From contig OX104112.1 of NCBI GenBank assembly GCA_944474755.1, positions 50,852,774 to 50,916,773 of the forward strand: DNA of 64,000 nucleotides. Direction: 5' to 3'. The stretch is from Limnoperna fortunei. Taxonomy: Eukaryota > Mollusca > Bivalvia > Mytilida > Modiolidae. Of the stretch, positions 1-9,641 are shown one piece after another; position 1 is the stretch's first letter, and every line of letters begins with the position of its first letter. Position numbers and translations under genes: made by a program. Below the pieces are notes generated by a model. That model was given only the letters and a program-made list of their open reading frames with translations. It did not search any database and was not told where the DNA came from.

Positions 1-167
1 CGTAAGTAGGTAGGGAAATAATTTATAATTGTATTAAATTTCACAGGTTAACCCTTAACAGAGCAATTACAACTTAAAAAAAAATTATTATTTGGAAATT
101 ATTTAATACAAACAATACAAAGCATCTCAGCTTTATATACGACACTAATTTGTGCATATATTTTCAG

Positions 168-215
168 ATGATCAAAGCACATGCAACTCGGATGTTACCA
201 GCTCAACAATAGAAG
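168..215 (+). CDS. Small acidic linker exon of the BEN-domain gene
   Basis: A 48-nt exon lies between TTTTCAG and GTAAAA. It reads DDQSTCNSDVTSSTIE in phase and leaves one base (G), which joins the AG at 499 to make Glu. The phase match with the next exon is the main support. It is rich in Asp, Ser and Thr, with no recognisable domain. Confidence 0.5.
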
Positions 216-521
216 GTAAAAATATTCCTGCTATATTGCTTATTAAAGATATCAACTATAGCCTGGGAGTACCCTGGATGGGAGTTCACTTTCTCTGGTT
301 AAAAAATGCTAAAATAGGTAGGGTAGGAAAAACAGAACCAAACCATTTTTATTTAGGCCTGAGGCATTGGTCATTAAAGTTTTCAATATAGATACTATAA
401 CGTCTTTTGAAGTTTAAACTGGTTTTGACGTTTTATACTAATAATTTTGAGTGTATAATTTACTGGTTTGACCCTTTCACATTATTATTATAATTCAGAG
501 GATGTCCCGACGACTCCAAAG

Positions 522-1646
522 GAAATGGCAATGGAGATATTAAGAAGTCCTAAATGTACTCAACAGGAAATGGCGAAGGAGATATTAAGAAGTCCTAAAT
601 GTACTCAATAGGAAATGGCGAAGGAGATATTAAGAAGTCCTAAATGTACTCAACAGGAAATGGCAAAGGAGATATTAAGAAGTCCTAAATGTACTCAACA
701 GGAAATGGCGAAGGAGATATTAAGAAGTCCTAAATATACTCAATAGGAAATGGCAAAGGAGATATTAAGAAGTCCTAAATGTACTCAATAGGAAATGGCA
801 AAGTTGATATTAAGAAGTCCTAAATGTACTCAATAGGAAATGGCGAAGGAGATATTAAGATGTCCTAAATGTACTCAACAGGAAATGGCGAAGGAGATAT
901 TAAGAAGTCCTAAATGTACTCAACAGGAAATTGCAAAGGAGATATTTAGAAGTTCTAAATGTACTCAATAGGAAATGGCGAAGGAGATATTAAGAAGTCC
1001 TAAATGTACTCAACAGGAAAAGGCGAAGGAGATATTAAAAAGTCCTAAATGTACTCAATAGGAAATGGCGAAGGAGATATTAAGAAGTCCTAAATGTACT
1101 CAATAGGAAATGACGAAGGAGACATTAAGATGTCCTAAATGTACTCAACAGGAAATGGCGAAGGAGATATTAAGAAGTCCTAAATGTACTCAACAGGAAA
1201 TTGCAAAGGAGATATTAAGAAGTCCTAAATGTACTCAATAGGAAATGGCGAAGGAGATATTAAGAAGTCCTAAATGTACTCAATAGGAAATGGCAAAGGA
1301 GATATTAAGAAGTCCTAAATGTACTCAATTGGAAATGGCGAAGGAGATATTAAGAAGTCCTAAATGTACTCAATAGGAAATGGCGAAGGAGATATTAAGA
1401 AGTCCTAAATGTACTCAACAGGAAATGGCGAAGGAGATATTAAGGAGTCCTAAATGTACTCAACAGGAAATTGCAAAGGAGATATTAAGAAGTTCTGAAT
1501 GTACTCAACAGGAAATGGCGAAGGAGATATTAAGAAGTCCTAAATGTACTCAATAGGAAATTGCAAAGGACATATTAGGAAGTCCTAAATGTACTCAACA
1601 GGAAATTGCAAAGTTGATATTAAGAAGTCCTAAATGTAGTCAATAA
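522..1646 (+). repeat. 25-unit, 45-bp coding minisatellite with alternating Gln and stop codons
   Basis: There are twenty-five head-to-tail units of exactly 45 bp (15 codons), reading EMAKEILRSPKCTQ plus a final codon. No unit changes length, so the frame is kept across 1125 bp. The last codon is CAG in units 1, 3, 4, 8, 9, 11, 14, 15, 20, 21, 22 and 24; TAG in 2, 5, 6, 7, 10, 12, 13, 16, 17, 19 and 23; TTG in 18; TAA in 25. Units differ by a few substitutions (GCG/GCA, ATG/TTG, AGA-AGT/AGA-TGT). The array forms nearly all of exon 499-1651 of the BEN-domain gene. It has no spacers and is not a CRISPR array. Confidence 0.95.
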
Positions 1647-1916
1647 AAGGAGTAAGTTTTCATTAAAATCTATTGAAATCAAAACAGAAAAAAATGATAA
1701 AGCAAGGATTTTAGAAAATTTATATTGGGTCAAAAGTCGCTTTTGAACCATAAATGTGAAATGACCATTTTTAGTTGTTATGCTAAATAATACATGTAGA
1801 GACCATTATTGACCAGGTGAGCGATTCAGGTTTCTTGGAGCCTCTTTTATTCAATGCAAACCATTTAAGAGTAAATTTAATATAAATATATTCTGTCACT
1901 GGACAAAATTTTTGGA

Positions 1917-2142
1917 AAGACTTCAATTTGAACCCCCTATAAAAAATGCATTATTTCTATGGTAAATAAAAGAATTATAAGAATTTGGCTCTGGGTGGCA
2001 GCCACTGGTGAACCCCACAGTGGGCACAGGCATGCATTGCCGATTTGGCAAGTGCAATCTTTGTGAACATGTATCTTGTGATAGTCTAATGCAATGCATT
2101 TTTTATTGGGGGGGGGGGGGGGTTCAATTGGAAGTCTTAACC
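1917..2142. repeat. Inverted repeat with a 15-G tract, inside an intron
   Basis: The left arm near 1917-1953 (AGACTTCAATTTGAACCCCC then TAAAAAATGCATT) is the reverse complement of the right arm near 2096-2142, where the five Cs correspond to a run of 15 Gs at 2108-2122. The loop is about 140 bp. It sits in the intron between the repeat exon and the third exon, and is probably a small fold-back mobile element whose G tract has expanded. Confidence 0.65.
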
Positions 2143-2334
2143 AATTTTTAATCCACCTGAGTTGCAATTCAGAAAAGGTAATATTGGACATGATTCAGCA
2201 TACTGATCAAGAAAAATGTTATGCCATTTAGTGTAAAACTATCCAAAAAGATCAAATACTATTCCGTTTAATACTTCTGATTGCAATTGATGGTGGTAGT
2301 GTACACTTCTTAAACAAAAGTTTTGTTCTTTCAG

Positions 2335-2409
2335 AGATGACTCAAAGAAAAATGAGAAATCTGACATACAGAAGGGAGTTGAAATAGATCTGGCAGTCGG
2401 AGAGGAAGA
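2335..2409 (+). CDS. Charged linker exon of the BEN-domain gene
   Basis: This 75-nt exon follows TTCTTTCAG and ends at GTAAGT. In phase with its neighbours it reads a highly charged stretch beginning EDDSKKNEKSDIQKG and ending GEED. Both splice phases (2 in, 2 out) fit the flanking exons. It carries no domain and probably acts as a flexible linker before the coiled segment of the last exon. Confidence 0.5.
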
Positions 2410-2429
2410 GTAAGTCAAAACAAATATTT

Positions 2430-2510
2430 AGGGCCCCGCATCGAGGATGCAGAAGCCCTATAGTTTTCACTTTGTCCGTCTGTCTGTCCAATTTTTGTGA
2501 CCACTAAAAC
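2430..2510. repeat. Dispersed mollusc-type repeat end with GTCCGTCTGTCTGTCC
   Basis: The start of a repeat with a GC-rich head (GGGCCCCGCATCGAGGATGC) followed by CTTTGTCCGTCTGTCTGTCC. Similar CTGTCTGTC strings recur at about 31650 and 32545 in this window, suggesting scattered members of one broad repeat group. It lies in the last intron of the BEN-domain gene. Confidence 0.4.
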
Positions 2511-2825
2511 TCAAAATAATAAAGGGTACAGATGTAAATCCATCGACTATTTTAGGAAAAACTGTGTCACAGACTGGCCATACTTGGGGTTTCTAAGGCT
2601 AAATGAATTGTATGTTCCTGCTACCAAACCTAAGAAAACTAGGGGAGATATTTGAGCAAATATTTTAATACCATGGGTTACTGGGGAAGCAATCTGTACT
2701 TTGACGGTACTTGTTAAAATTTCAATAAAATGTGTACAACACTGGATATAAAATAGCATGATTTAGCATGCAACATCTTGTTTATCTAATATGAATAATG
2801 AGATTGCATTTACTTATCATTTCAG

Positions 2826-3336
2826 CAGATATGTCACCAGGAAAGAGTATAACCAATTACAAGATTATTGCAAAAGGTTGAGAGAAAAGATTAAAAGATT
2901 AGAACGCAAGATGGAGAAAGTTGAAAATCCGAGAACTGAAGAACAAAGAATTGAGAAGACGCCCAGCAAAATAAATGAGAAGACTCCGAGCAATATAGAA
3001 ATGGAAATAATTCGTGAAGATAAGTCGGACGTCATCTTATATAATGGTTATAGCATGGACAATTTACAAGACTCCATATCTCACTTAGACCGACTTTATG
3101 ATGCAGTTAACTGTCTTCTTTTGAAACTATTCCCAAAAGAATATATTCTGAGCCATAGTGTTTCTGGGAAAAGTGGCAATTCAAAACTTAAACCAAAGTC
3201 ACAGTCTGATCCAAGATTGTATTGTGCAATGCTGTTAGTCATCAAGAACAAATTTAGCAATGCTACTACAAAAGACATCACTGATCGTGTACACTCTGTT
3301 TCAAAAAGTCTTAAACGTGGACTATTAAAGCAATAA
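2826..3336 (+). CDS. Terminal exon: coiled segment plus BEN-type domain
   Basis: This 170-codon open exon ends in TAA. It starts with a basic, Leu/Lys/Glu-rich segment likely to form a coiled coil (LQDYCKRLREKIKRLERKM). After a Thr/Pro/Ser linker comes a domain of about 90 residues with the BEN pattern: hydrophobic CLLLKLFPKEYILSHSV, then DPRLYCAMLLVIKNKF, then a basic end near SKSLKRGLL. BEN domains bind DNA or partner proteins in animal chromatin factors. An AATAAA (3332-3337) overlaps the stop. If the upstream repeat exon is untranslatable, an ATG at 2791 could start a short protein through the intron-exon boundary in the same frame. BEN assignment is by eye. Confidence 0.55.
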
Positions 3337-3460
3337 ATAATTATTGTTCTTAAATTGTCTGTATCTACTTAATGAAACCGTTTTTTAAATGTCATTAAGT
3401 ACTTGAAAAAAGTTGGTTTTTAGAAAATGGATCTTGTGCTGCACAATGTTTTCTTTTAAA

Positions 3461-3745
3461 ATTGTCCATGGTTGACCATGTTTATCAGTGACCGTGGTCA
3501 ATCATGTTTGACCATGGTCTACCATGGCAATTGGCCATGTTTGACCATGGTCTACCATTGTAATTGGCCGTGTTTGGTCATGGTCAAACTGGATCGACCA
3601 TGGCCACTGCTGGATATGGTCAACCATGGTTGACGACCATGGTGCCAATAAACGGAAGGTGGTCAACCATGTTCAGTCATGGATGAACATGGTCACCAGA
3701 CCATGGTTGAACATGGTGGACCATGGACGGTGACCATGATTTTTC
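3461..3745. repeat. Degenerate ACCATGGT palindrome array
   Basis: About 285 bp packed with CCATGG or its one-base variants inside longer partial palindromes such as GACCATGGTC and CAACCATGGTTG. Most hits are spaced by roughly 10-25 bp and read the same on both strands. It lies just 3' of the BEN-domain gene. No ORF or known element explains it; it may be a cruciform-prone satellite fragment. Confidence 0.8.
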
Positions 3746-4405
3746 ACTTGGGTTGTTACCACAAATATTCAATATGGTGCCTATTTTTTTATTTTTTAGA
3801 TGCGGAATTTGTCAGTTGATACTATAGGACAGAGGCATGCTAAAATTGTTCTTTTTAAATTTTATTGTTTGTTGAGGTGTAATTCTATCTTTTTGAGCAA
3901 CAAGAAATATGAAATGATTTAGTAGGAATTTTACAGATATTAAAAGTTTATCAGAGATCTAATATACCCTCTAAAAAAGGGGGGACAAGTGGGGCATGGT
4001 CCCCCAACCTGAAACTTCATATTTTTTTATTTGTGAGATATAAATATAATGTATGTCTTTATTAGTATTCGGTATGTTATACTATAGTGTTAAGAAAGAA
4101 CGTCTAGCTAGGTTCCGTTCCGTTTGAACATATATGACGTCACATATGACGTTAATATGAAACGCGGGTACAATGACGAACATTAGTATACGGAATATTG
4201 TTTTTAGTTGAGTCTTCTTTTGTTTTTATTAATAACCTTCTCGGCAAATCGTAAATTGTATCTGTTGTCAATGCCAGTTATTCCCTTCAAACCGACCACG
4301 TCTTCGTCTTCAGTTCGTTGTATATATTCCTACGCGTCACACACTTATAATAAATTTTATTTTGGGACAAGAATGTTAAATATATTAAAACAATTTTGGA
4401 AGAAT
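3746..4405. other. Intergenic stretch without a supported gene
   Basis: AT-rich sequence. A TGACGTCA palindrome lies at 4135-4142 within a short repeat of TATGACGT. A 69-codon ORF at 4208-4417 runs into the fold-back element and resembles nothing I recognise, so I do not call it a gene. Confidence 0.5.
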
Positions 4406-4617
4406 TATAAGGATTAAACGCTTATTTTCAGTAATTCATCGATGTATGAACGAGGTCGACTCACTCACAAACTTATCATAAACGGCCTTCGGCCGTTTAT
4501 TTGTTTGTGAGTGAGTCGACCTCGTTCATACGGCCTTCGGCCGTTTATTTGTTTGTGAGTGAGTCGACCTCGTTCATACATCGATGAATTACTGAAAAGT
4601 AGCGTTTAATCCTATAA
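4406..4617. mobile_element. Fold-back element FB1 with an internal 48-bp tandem duplication
   Basis: The left arm 4406-4472 is almost perfectly complementary to the right arm 4551-4617; both contain the segment from the TTATAAGGATTAAACGCT end to GAGGTCGACTCACTCACAAAC. Inside, a 48-bp unit (starting with the palindrome CGGCCTTCGGCCG) occurs twice without a mismatch at 4483-4530 and 4531-4578. A related copy lies inverted at 29490-29625. It encodes nothing, so it is best read as a non-autonomous fold-back or MITE-like element. Confidence 0.8.
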
Positions 4618-4638
4618 TAACCAACTCATGTTTTATTA

Positions 4639-4835
4639 TAGTATTAACAAATGGGTGTTTTCATAATGGCCCTGTTATACATGTATGTTCAAGGTCTGCA
4701 ATATTGGCCCTGAGGTGTTTCTGTTTGTAATGGCCCGTGGTACTGCCGAGGGCCATTACAAACTCCGAGGGCCATTATTGCAGACCAAGAACGTATAACA
4801 GGTCCATTATGATAAAACTCATTTCTTAATACTAT
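4639..4835. mobile_element. Fold-back element FB2
   Basis: The left arm 4639-4711 (containing CATAATGGCCCTGTTATAC and GGTCTGCAATATTGGCCCT) pairs with the right arm 4768-4835 (AGGGCCATTATTGCAGACC and GTATAACAGGTCCATTATG). The centre holds a second small hairpin around GTAATGGCCC / GGGCCATTAC. The ends are AT-rich with no coding capacity. It lies 21 bp from FB1, so the two may have inserted close together. Confidence 0.75.
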
Positions 4836-5187
4836 TATTAACCTACTGAAATAAGCCAGGTAACCAAAAACATATTTTCAGACCAAGAAGGGCCTATAAC
4901 AAGTCAGAACCAGTGTGTATTTTAAAAGTCAGATCAAATTTTACAAAATTTTACATCTGCTATGTTTTGTGTTTTTGTTTTCATTATATTTCACAAATCT
5001 GCACAATACATGTATTTTGGATAAGCAGCTTTTTTAATGCTACATGTCCATTGTACTAAATAAAGTAGTATATAAAATTTCATCGGAGATTTGTAATGTA
5101 TATAAGTAATTACAAATTATTCTAGGCAGACCAATGAAAATACAGGCAAACAAAATGTCAATAAAATTACATTGATGGGTATAAACA

Positions 5188-5247
5188 GGGCCATTATGAG
5201 AAAACTGGGAATTATGTCACAATGCCCTGTTTTCTCACAATGGCCCT
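5188..5247. repeat. Short hairpin related to FB2
   Basis: AGGGCCATTATGAGAAAAC at 5188-5206 is the near reverse complement of GTTTTCTCACAATGGCCCT at 5229-5247. The GGGCCATTATG core matches the FB2 arms, so this is probably a small decayed relative of that element. Confidence 0.6.
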
Positions 5248-5265
5248 TTTTGGCATTTCATTAAG

Positions 5266-6806
5266 TATGGACAGAAATACTGATAATTTAGTTAGTTGGT
5301 TAATAATTGTTCATAAAAATCTCAACTTTATTTACTCTAACACAGAGGTATGACTATCGATTTACACTTTCATTAATGACTAATGTTCTGCCTAGTAAGG
5401 TTTGTATATATTTATTAAGGGGGCTAACATTTGAGTAGAGCTTGTCAAATTTGGTGAAGTCAAAATATTTATTTTTATCTAAGGTTGGCCAGATTTTCTT
5501 TTCAGATAGACACTATTCAGAATATTAATCTTTTATAGCTTTTACTCAAATGAGGGTCAGAATATTTATTTCTATACTCTGTCAATTTCTTTTTCAAATT
5601 TTAAACCATGATAAAGATGTGTGGATGAGCTAAGTATGTTTTAATTAAGCTTTGTTACATTTGCTGTTTTTTTTTAAATGCTCAGTTTAATATTTTTTGA
5701 GTTTTGGTTAAAAAATCATCTTTAATAATATTATTATGCAATCAGTAAATGTAGTCAGCATGGTCAGGGACAGTCTATACTTGTCTAAGTACTAGGATAG
5801 ACTCTTCCTAATGTAGTTAACTTTATATTTGTTAATTTTTTTATGATAAAATATGGAGATGACTATAAACAGTTCATGGCGACAGGAACCTATAAATCAT
5901 ATACTAGACCAAGATGGCGAGTTCATTTGAATATTTCAGAGTCAGACTATCTATGCCCATTTATCATACAAGGCTAGCATATTTATTTTCTCGTATAAGG
6001 CAAGATTACTTCAAACCTGATAGGGGTCGGAATATACTTATTTATTTTCAAATCCAGCCCCCCCCCTAAATCAAAGAATGATATGACCGTTACCTAAAGC
6101 GGTGCGTTTCCGTATGTATATATTATGTGTGTGTGTACTTAATGGAAATGTGAACATGTTGAAATATTGCGTGTTTACGCCATCGTCGCGTTTTTCCAAA
6201 TATTTCTTTTTGTATTATCTGCGTTCTTTTAAACATCACCTGTGCGTTTGAAAGACAAGGACAAATTTCGACCATCAGATTTTTAGCAAATAAATTGAAA
6301 GTACATTGATTCCCGAAAACGGTTATATTTTTTTTAAATATGTTATTAATAAGCAAACTGTAACTATTTAGAAAAGTGCTACGCAGTTACTTAAAAAGTA
6401 AAGTCATATGTAAAAAATAGTCAGAAAATCATAATAAAAGTAAGTTTATACAGCTAGCGTAACGGTAAAACATTAAATTAAACAGCAATATTTAATACAT
6501 CTTCCGCGCGTGCTGTTTTCGTAATATTTAAGAAAATAATATTTTATGCTAAAAGATAAATTGTTAAAATTTATGAGATACCAGTAATGTGTAAATCACA
6601 TAATTTTACACCCGCCAAAATAACCTGCTATAGAGTATTAGTTACACAGACGATTCCTGAACATGGCTTTTCTATATTAGGTCTGGTAATGTCTGTATAA
6701 TAATAATTTAACCAAATATCTTAATTATGTTTGAGCCCTATGTTATATATTTTTCGACTTCAGATCAAGAATCCCCACATTAGTTCTGTTCAGGATACCC
6801 TATTTA
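5266..6806. other. Intergenic, nothing recognised
   Basis: AT-rich sequence with short homopolymer runs, a C-tract near 6058 and a short GT run near 6126. No splice-supported exon, domain or repeat structure stood out. Confidence 0.4.
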
Positions 6807-6968
6807 AGAAATAATTCACGGAGGCTGTGGTTTATTATTGTTTTACCACGGGGTGACCATTTATGTCGTATTATTTTATCCTGAGCGACAGCGAGGGATA
6901 AAATAACGACATAAATGGTCATCCTGTGGTAAAACAATGATAAATCACAGCCTCCGTGAATTATTTCT
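6807..6968. mobile_element. Fold-back element FB3 (near-perfect 75-bp arms)
   Basis: Arm 6807-6881 and arm 6896-6968 are reverse complements with few mismatches (AGAAATAATTCACGGAGGCT on the left, AGCCTCCGTGAATTATTTCT on the right) around a 14-bp loop. The transcript would form a very stable hairpin. No coding capacity and no clear target-site duplication seen. Confidence 0.85.
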
Positions 6969-7583
6969 ATTCTAAAAAGACAATTAGAGTACATTTATAA
7001 TATTTTCGTACCTATAGAAAACATCATTTCCGCCATAAACTGGCTGTTCCGTCAATGTAACACACAATATACTGCAACGGATAATTATAGCGCGTGTCGA
7101 TATTTATAAGATTTATACGTCATATGCAATAGCTTTCCGGTGGGAGTTACAGTTTTGTAATTGGAACAGCCATTTAAAACACGCCCTTCTCAGCGCGTGT
7201 TGCTCATAGATAAATCATTTTTTTTACCACAGTTGTGGTCTCAAAGCCTTTAAAGAACGTCATATTAGAATAAGGAACAATCATGTCAAGTTTGGTTAAA
7301 ACCTGTTCAACAGTTTAAAAAGTAAAAACGTGCGAAAAAGTTAAGAGACGATGACAGAAAAGAACAATATAGTGATGACAATTCATTAGCTCATATGGCC
7401 CTTGGGTCCAAGCGATCTATCAAAAACTAAAGCATGATCAATGTATGTTAAGTTTTAGGATTTCATTAGCTAAGGTCTAGATTAGTTGAGGATTTTACAT
7501 TTCATTTCCATGGTTGTGTATTTGTGACATTTTTCCATATACTTTCTTTCAATTAGAATAATATTACCAGTTCTATCACCAAT
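6969..7583. other. Intergenic, nothing recognised
   Basis: AT-rich sequence between FB3 and the last visible exon of the minus-strand gene. Missing C-terminal exons of that gene might lie here, but I could not find matching segments. Confidence 0.35.
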
Positions 7584-7763
7584 TCAAGGTAGAACCATCC
7601 ACAGATTTTCGCAGTGATAGCAACCACCATTGTCACTACGTAGGTATACCTTTTGAATCACCGGCACTTTCTTTCTCAAGGTGTTCAAAAAATGTTCAAA
7701 ACAACATGCTACTTCTATCCAGTCCTGCTTGACTCCATTTATTGTTTGGGCATAAGTCCTGTG
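7584..7763 (-). CDS. Exon of the minus-strand family gene (DNGGCYH segment)
   Basis: After TATATTACAG it reads HRTYAQTINGVKQDWIEV, FEHFLNTLRKKVPVI, VYLRSDNGGCYHCENL and then WMVLP and TGA. The SDNGGCYH motif, with an acidic residue after a beta-strand-like run, is typical of this family; its resemblance to an RNase-H-fold active-site strand is only suggestive. The stop replaces sequence that continues in relatives. Confidence 0.6.
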   Translation of the reverse strand, partial: HRTYAQTINGVKQDWIEVACCFEHFLNTLRKKVPVIQKVYLRSDNGGCYHCENLWMVLP

Positions 7764-8128
7764 CTGTAATATACAAAATTGTTATATTGACAAATTCAAA
7801 AGTGACAGCATTACAAATGAATAATAACAAGACCACCCTCAAGCAAAACATCCCTCGCCAGGCAACAAGTTGAACCTTGTATGTTCAGGAAAATTATGAA
7901 CACCCTATACATATTTGTCACATGCAGCCCAGGGTGGACTGACAGTTCATCTTTGACTCTAAATGTTTAATATAATAAAAACGTTACTAACAGCAATTTA
8001 TAATTACTAGAAAATAAAATTATAAGGAATGTTTCCAATATTCATGATACATGTGAACTGCCTCAAAGCATGTTATGATCGTATGGTCAAATATTGGAAA
8101 CATTCCTTAAAATATATACATATATTAC

Positions 8129-8360
8129 CTTCAATTTTTTGTCTTCATCCATGTATATTGCCACAATAACATGCCAGTTAACCCCTTTCTGGCAAAACCA
8201 GTCAGTCTGTTTTTCCCGAAATGCTAAGGGCAGGAATTTCATAGCCCAGTCCATTATTAAAAGTTCTTCTCCATGTGTTAAGTTGTGTAGAAGGTTCACT
8301 CTTTCCCAATCTTGATTCACAGTTGTTACTACATGACTTTTTCAGTCATAGATTTTCTGC
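8129..8360 (-). CDS. Exon of the minus-strand family gene (DWAMKFLP segment)
   Basis: Open from a possible acceptor at 8361 to donor GTAATA. It reads NQDWERVNLLHNL, then GEELLIMDWAMKFLP, REKQTDWFCQKGVNWHVIVA and DEDKKLK. The DWAMKFLP...REKQTDWF block is the strongest signature of the family. It joins 7763 in phase 0. Confidence 0.65.
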
Positions 8361-8977
8361 CTTGAAGTATTTATGTCATTATTCATCTCATTGTATATGT
8401 CTTCTGGAATATCTAAAATACAATTTAAATTTAAATTGTGAAAATCTATTTTATATAGATATACAGCAAATACGTAATTTTTTACAGCACATTTTCTACT
8501 GTAACATAGATATGACTGAACTAAAAAACGAGTTTTCCAGACCGAAAACTACCATAATATGTATGAGGAAATGCAGAATCCTCTGATATTTAATAGATCA
8601 ATATAAGGAATATTCCACTTAAGAGAGATATAAAGATGTTAAATTTTAAAAACAGGTGTATTAAAATGGCTATTTTAGAAATGATATCGTGGTGGTTTTT
8701 ATCAGTGACACTTAAGTGTAAAATGATAACATTAGGAGCAAAAACTTGTACCGTAACGCCATTTGGTAATGTCCAACTTTAAAGCTCTTGAATATCATTT
8801 TTCAATGTACACTTGTAATGGTAGGTTTAATGTTATTTTGTACAAATACTGTGGGTGTATATCTACAATGAACATATTTACATAGCTGAGATAAGATTGC
8901 CATAATAGCTGTAAGTGTCTGAGGTAAAAGTTCGTATTTATCACAAATCATTTCATGCTGATGTAAACATGGCTCCT

Positions 8978-9421
8978 TCATTGGTCGTCAACATCACTAA
9001 GAGCAAAGTTGATACAAAGGTCTGCACATGTATCCTCTTGTTTAAGGTGCAGTTTGTAATCAGCTTTTAAGTAAATTTTTAAAGCTAAAAGATTGTCCTT
9101 GCATTCTTTGAGTTTTGTAAGTGTATTGTCATCTGTGACATGTCTCTCAAGGTCAGAAATTGTGGACAAAAAAGTCTTAAATGCAGCACTACCATCTGCA
9201 CTAATATTGTCGAGGCCTCTAAGGTGTGTGCGATGTGATGCTGGACAAACACTTAGAATTTGATAGAGTGTTGATCTCGACAATGATGTAAAATCAGTTT
9301 CCTTACCGAAAGACTGGTAGATTGCAACAAGGGTGGAGTGGCCAGTCGTTCTGACAACCTCTGGAATTGTCACATCTTGACCATTATTCAATTTCATGAC
9401 CTTGGTTCCAAAGGAAGATAC
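8978..9421 (-). CDS. Central exon of the minus-strand family gene, ending in an early stop
   Basis: The acceptor TTTTTTCCAG precedes 147 open codons starting VSSFGTKVMKLNNGQDV. It contains IPEVVRT, SRSTLYQILSVCPAS, RGLDNISADGSAAF and KADYKLHL, then ADLCINFALSDVDDQ and TGA. In intact relatives the chain continues past ALSD into a Cys/His-rich region, so the TGA looks like a truncating mutation. It is the longest and best conserved segment of the gene. Confidence 0.65.
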   Translation of the reverse strand, partial: VSSFGTKVMKLNNGQDVTIPEVVRTTGHSTLVAIYQSFGKETDFTSLSRSTLYQILSVCPASHRTHLRGLDNISADGSAAFKTFLSTISDLERHVTDDNTLTKLKECKDNLLALKIYLKADYKLHLKQEDTCADLCINFALSDVDDQ

Positions 9422-9641
9422 CTGGAAAAAAGTATAATAAATTTATAAATGATTTGCAATAAATCAAGTGTTTTATTCTTTTCTAAGCTTTCATACAGAG
9501 CTATTGATTGGATTTTGTTATGTAGCTTTGTGGTGATAAGTTGGACCTTGTTTCCATTTTTCAATACGATTGGCTATCTACGTCCTGTTTCCTGATAATT
9601 CTAAAACCTTTTCATAATAGTTTTTTTTTCTTCTGTTGCAG

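Larger units (their letters stand above)
168..3336 (+). pseudogene. BEN-domain gene, 3' part, with a stop-containing repeat exon
   Basis: Four exons join in one frame: 168-215 (phase 1 to 1), 499-1651 (1 to 2), 2335-2409 (2 to 2) and 2826-3336 (ends TAA). All three introns have AG acceptors and GT donors (GTAAAA, GTAAGT, GTAAGT). The product would be an acidic linker, a long 15-residue repeat array, a charged coiled segment and a C-terminal BEN-like domain. The GTAAGT at position 2 suggests that an earlier exon ends at base 1, so the 5' end lies outside the window. The repeat exon has 12 in-frame stops, so a full-length protein cannot be made from this allele without readthrough, editing or removal of the array. 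Either the gene is broken, or a product starts downstream of the array. BEN proteins are generally chromatin or transcription factors; that role here is inference. Confidence 0.55.

Noticed and set aside
522..1646. Possible CRISPR-like array
   Set aside because: Units abut without unique spacers, and the host is a eukaryote; it is a coding-phase minisatellite.
4135..4142. TGACGTCA as a CRE promoter element
   Set aside because: Single palindrome next to fold-back elements with no gene start nearby.
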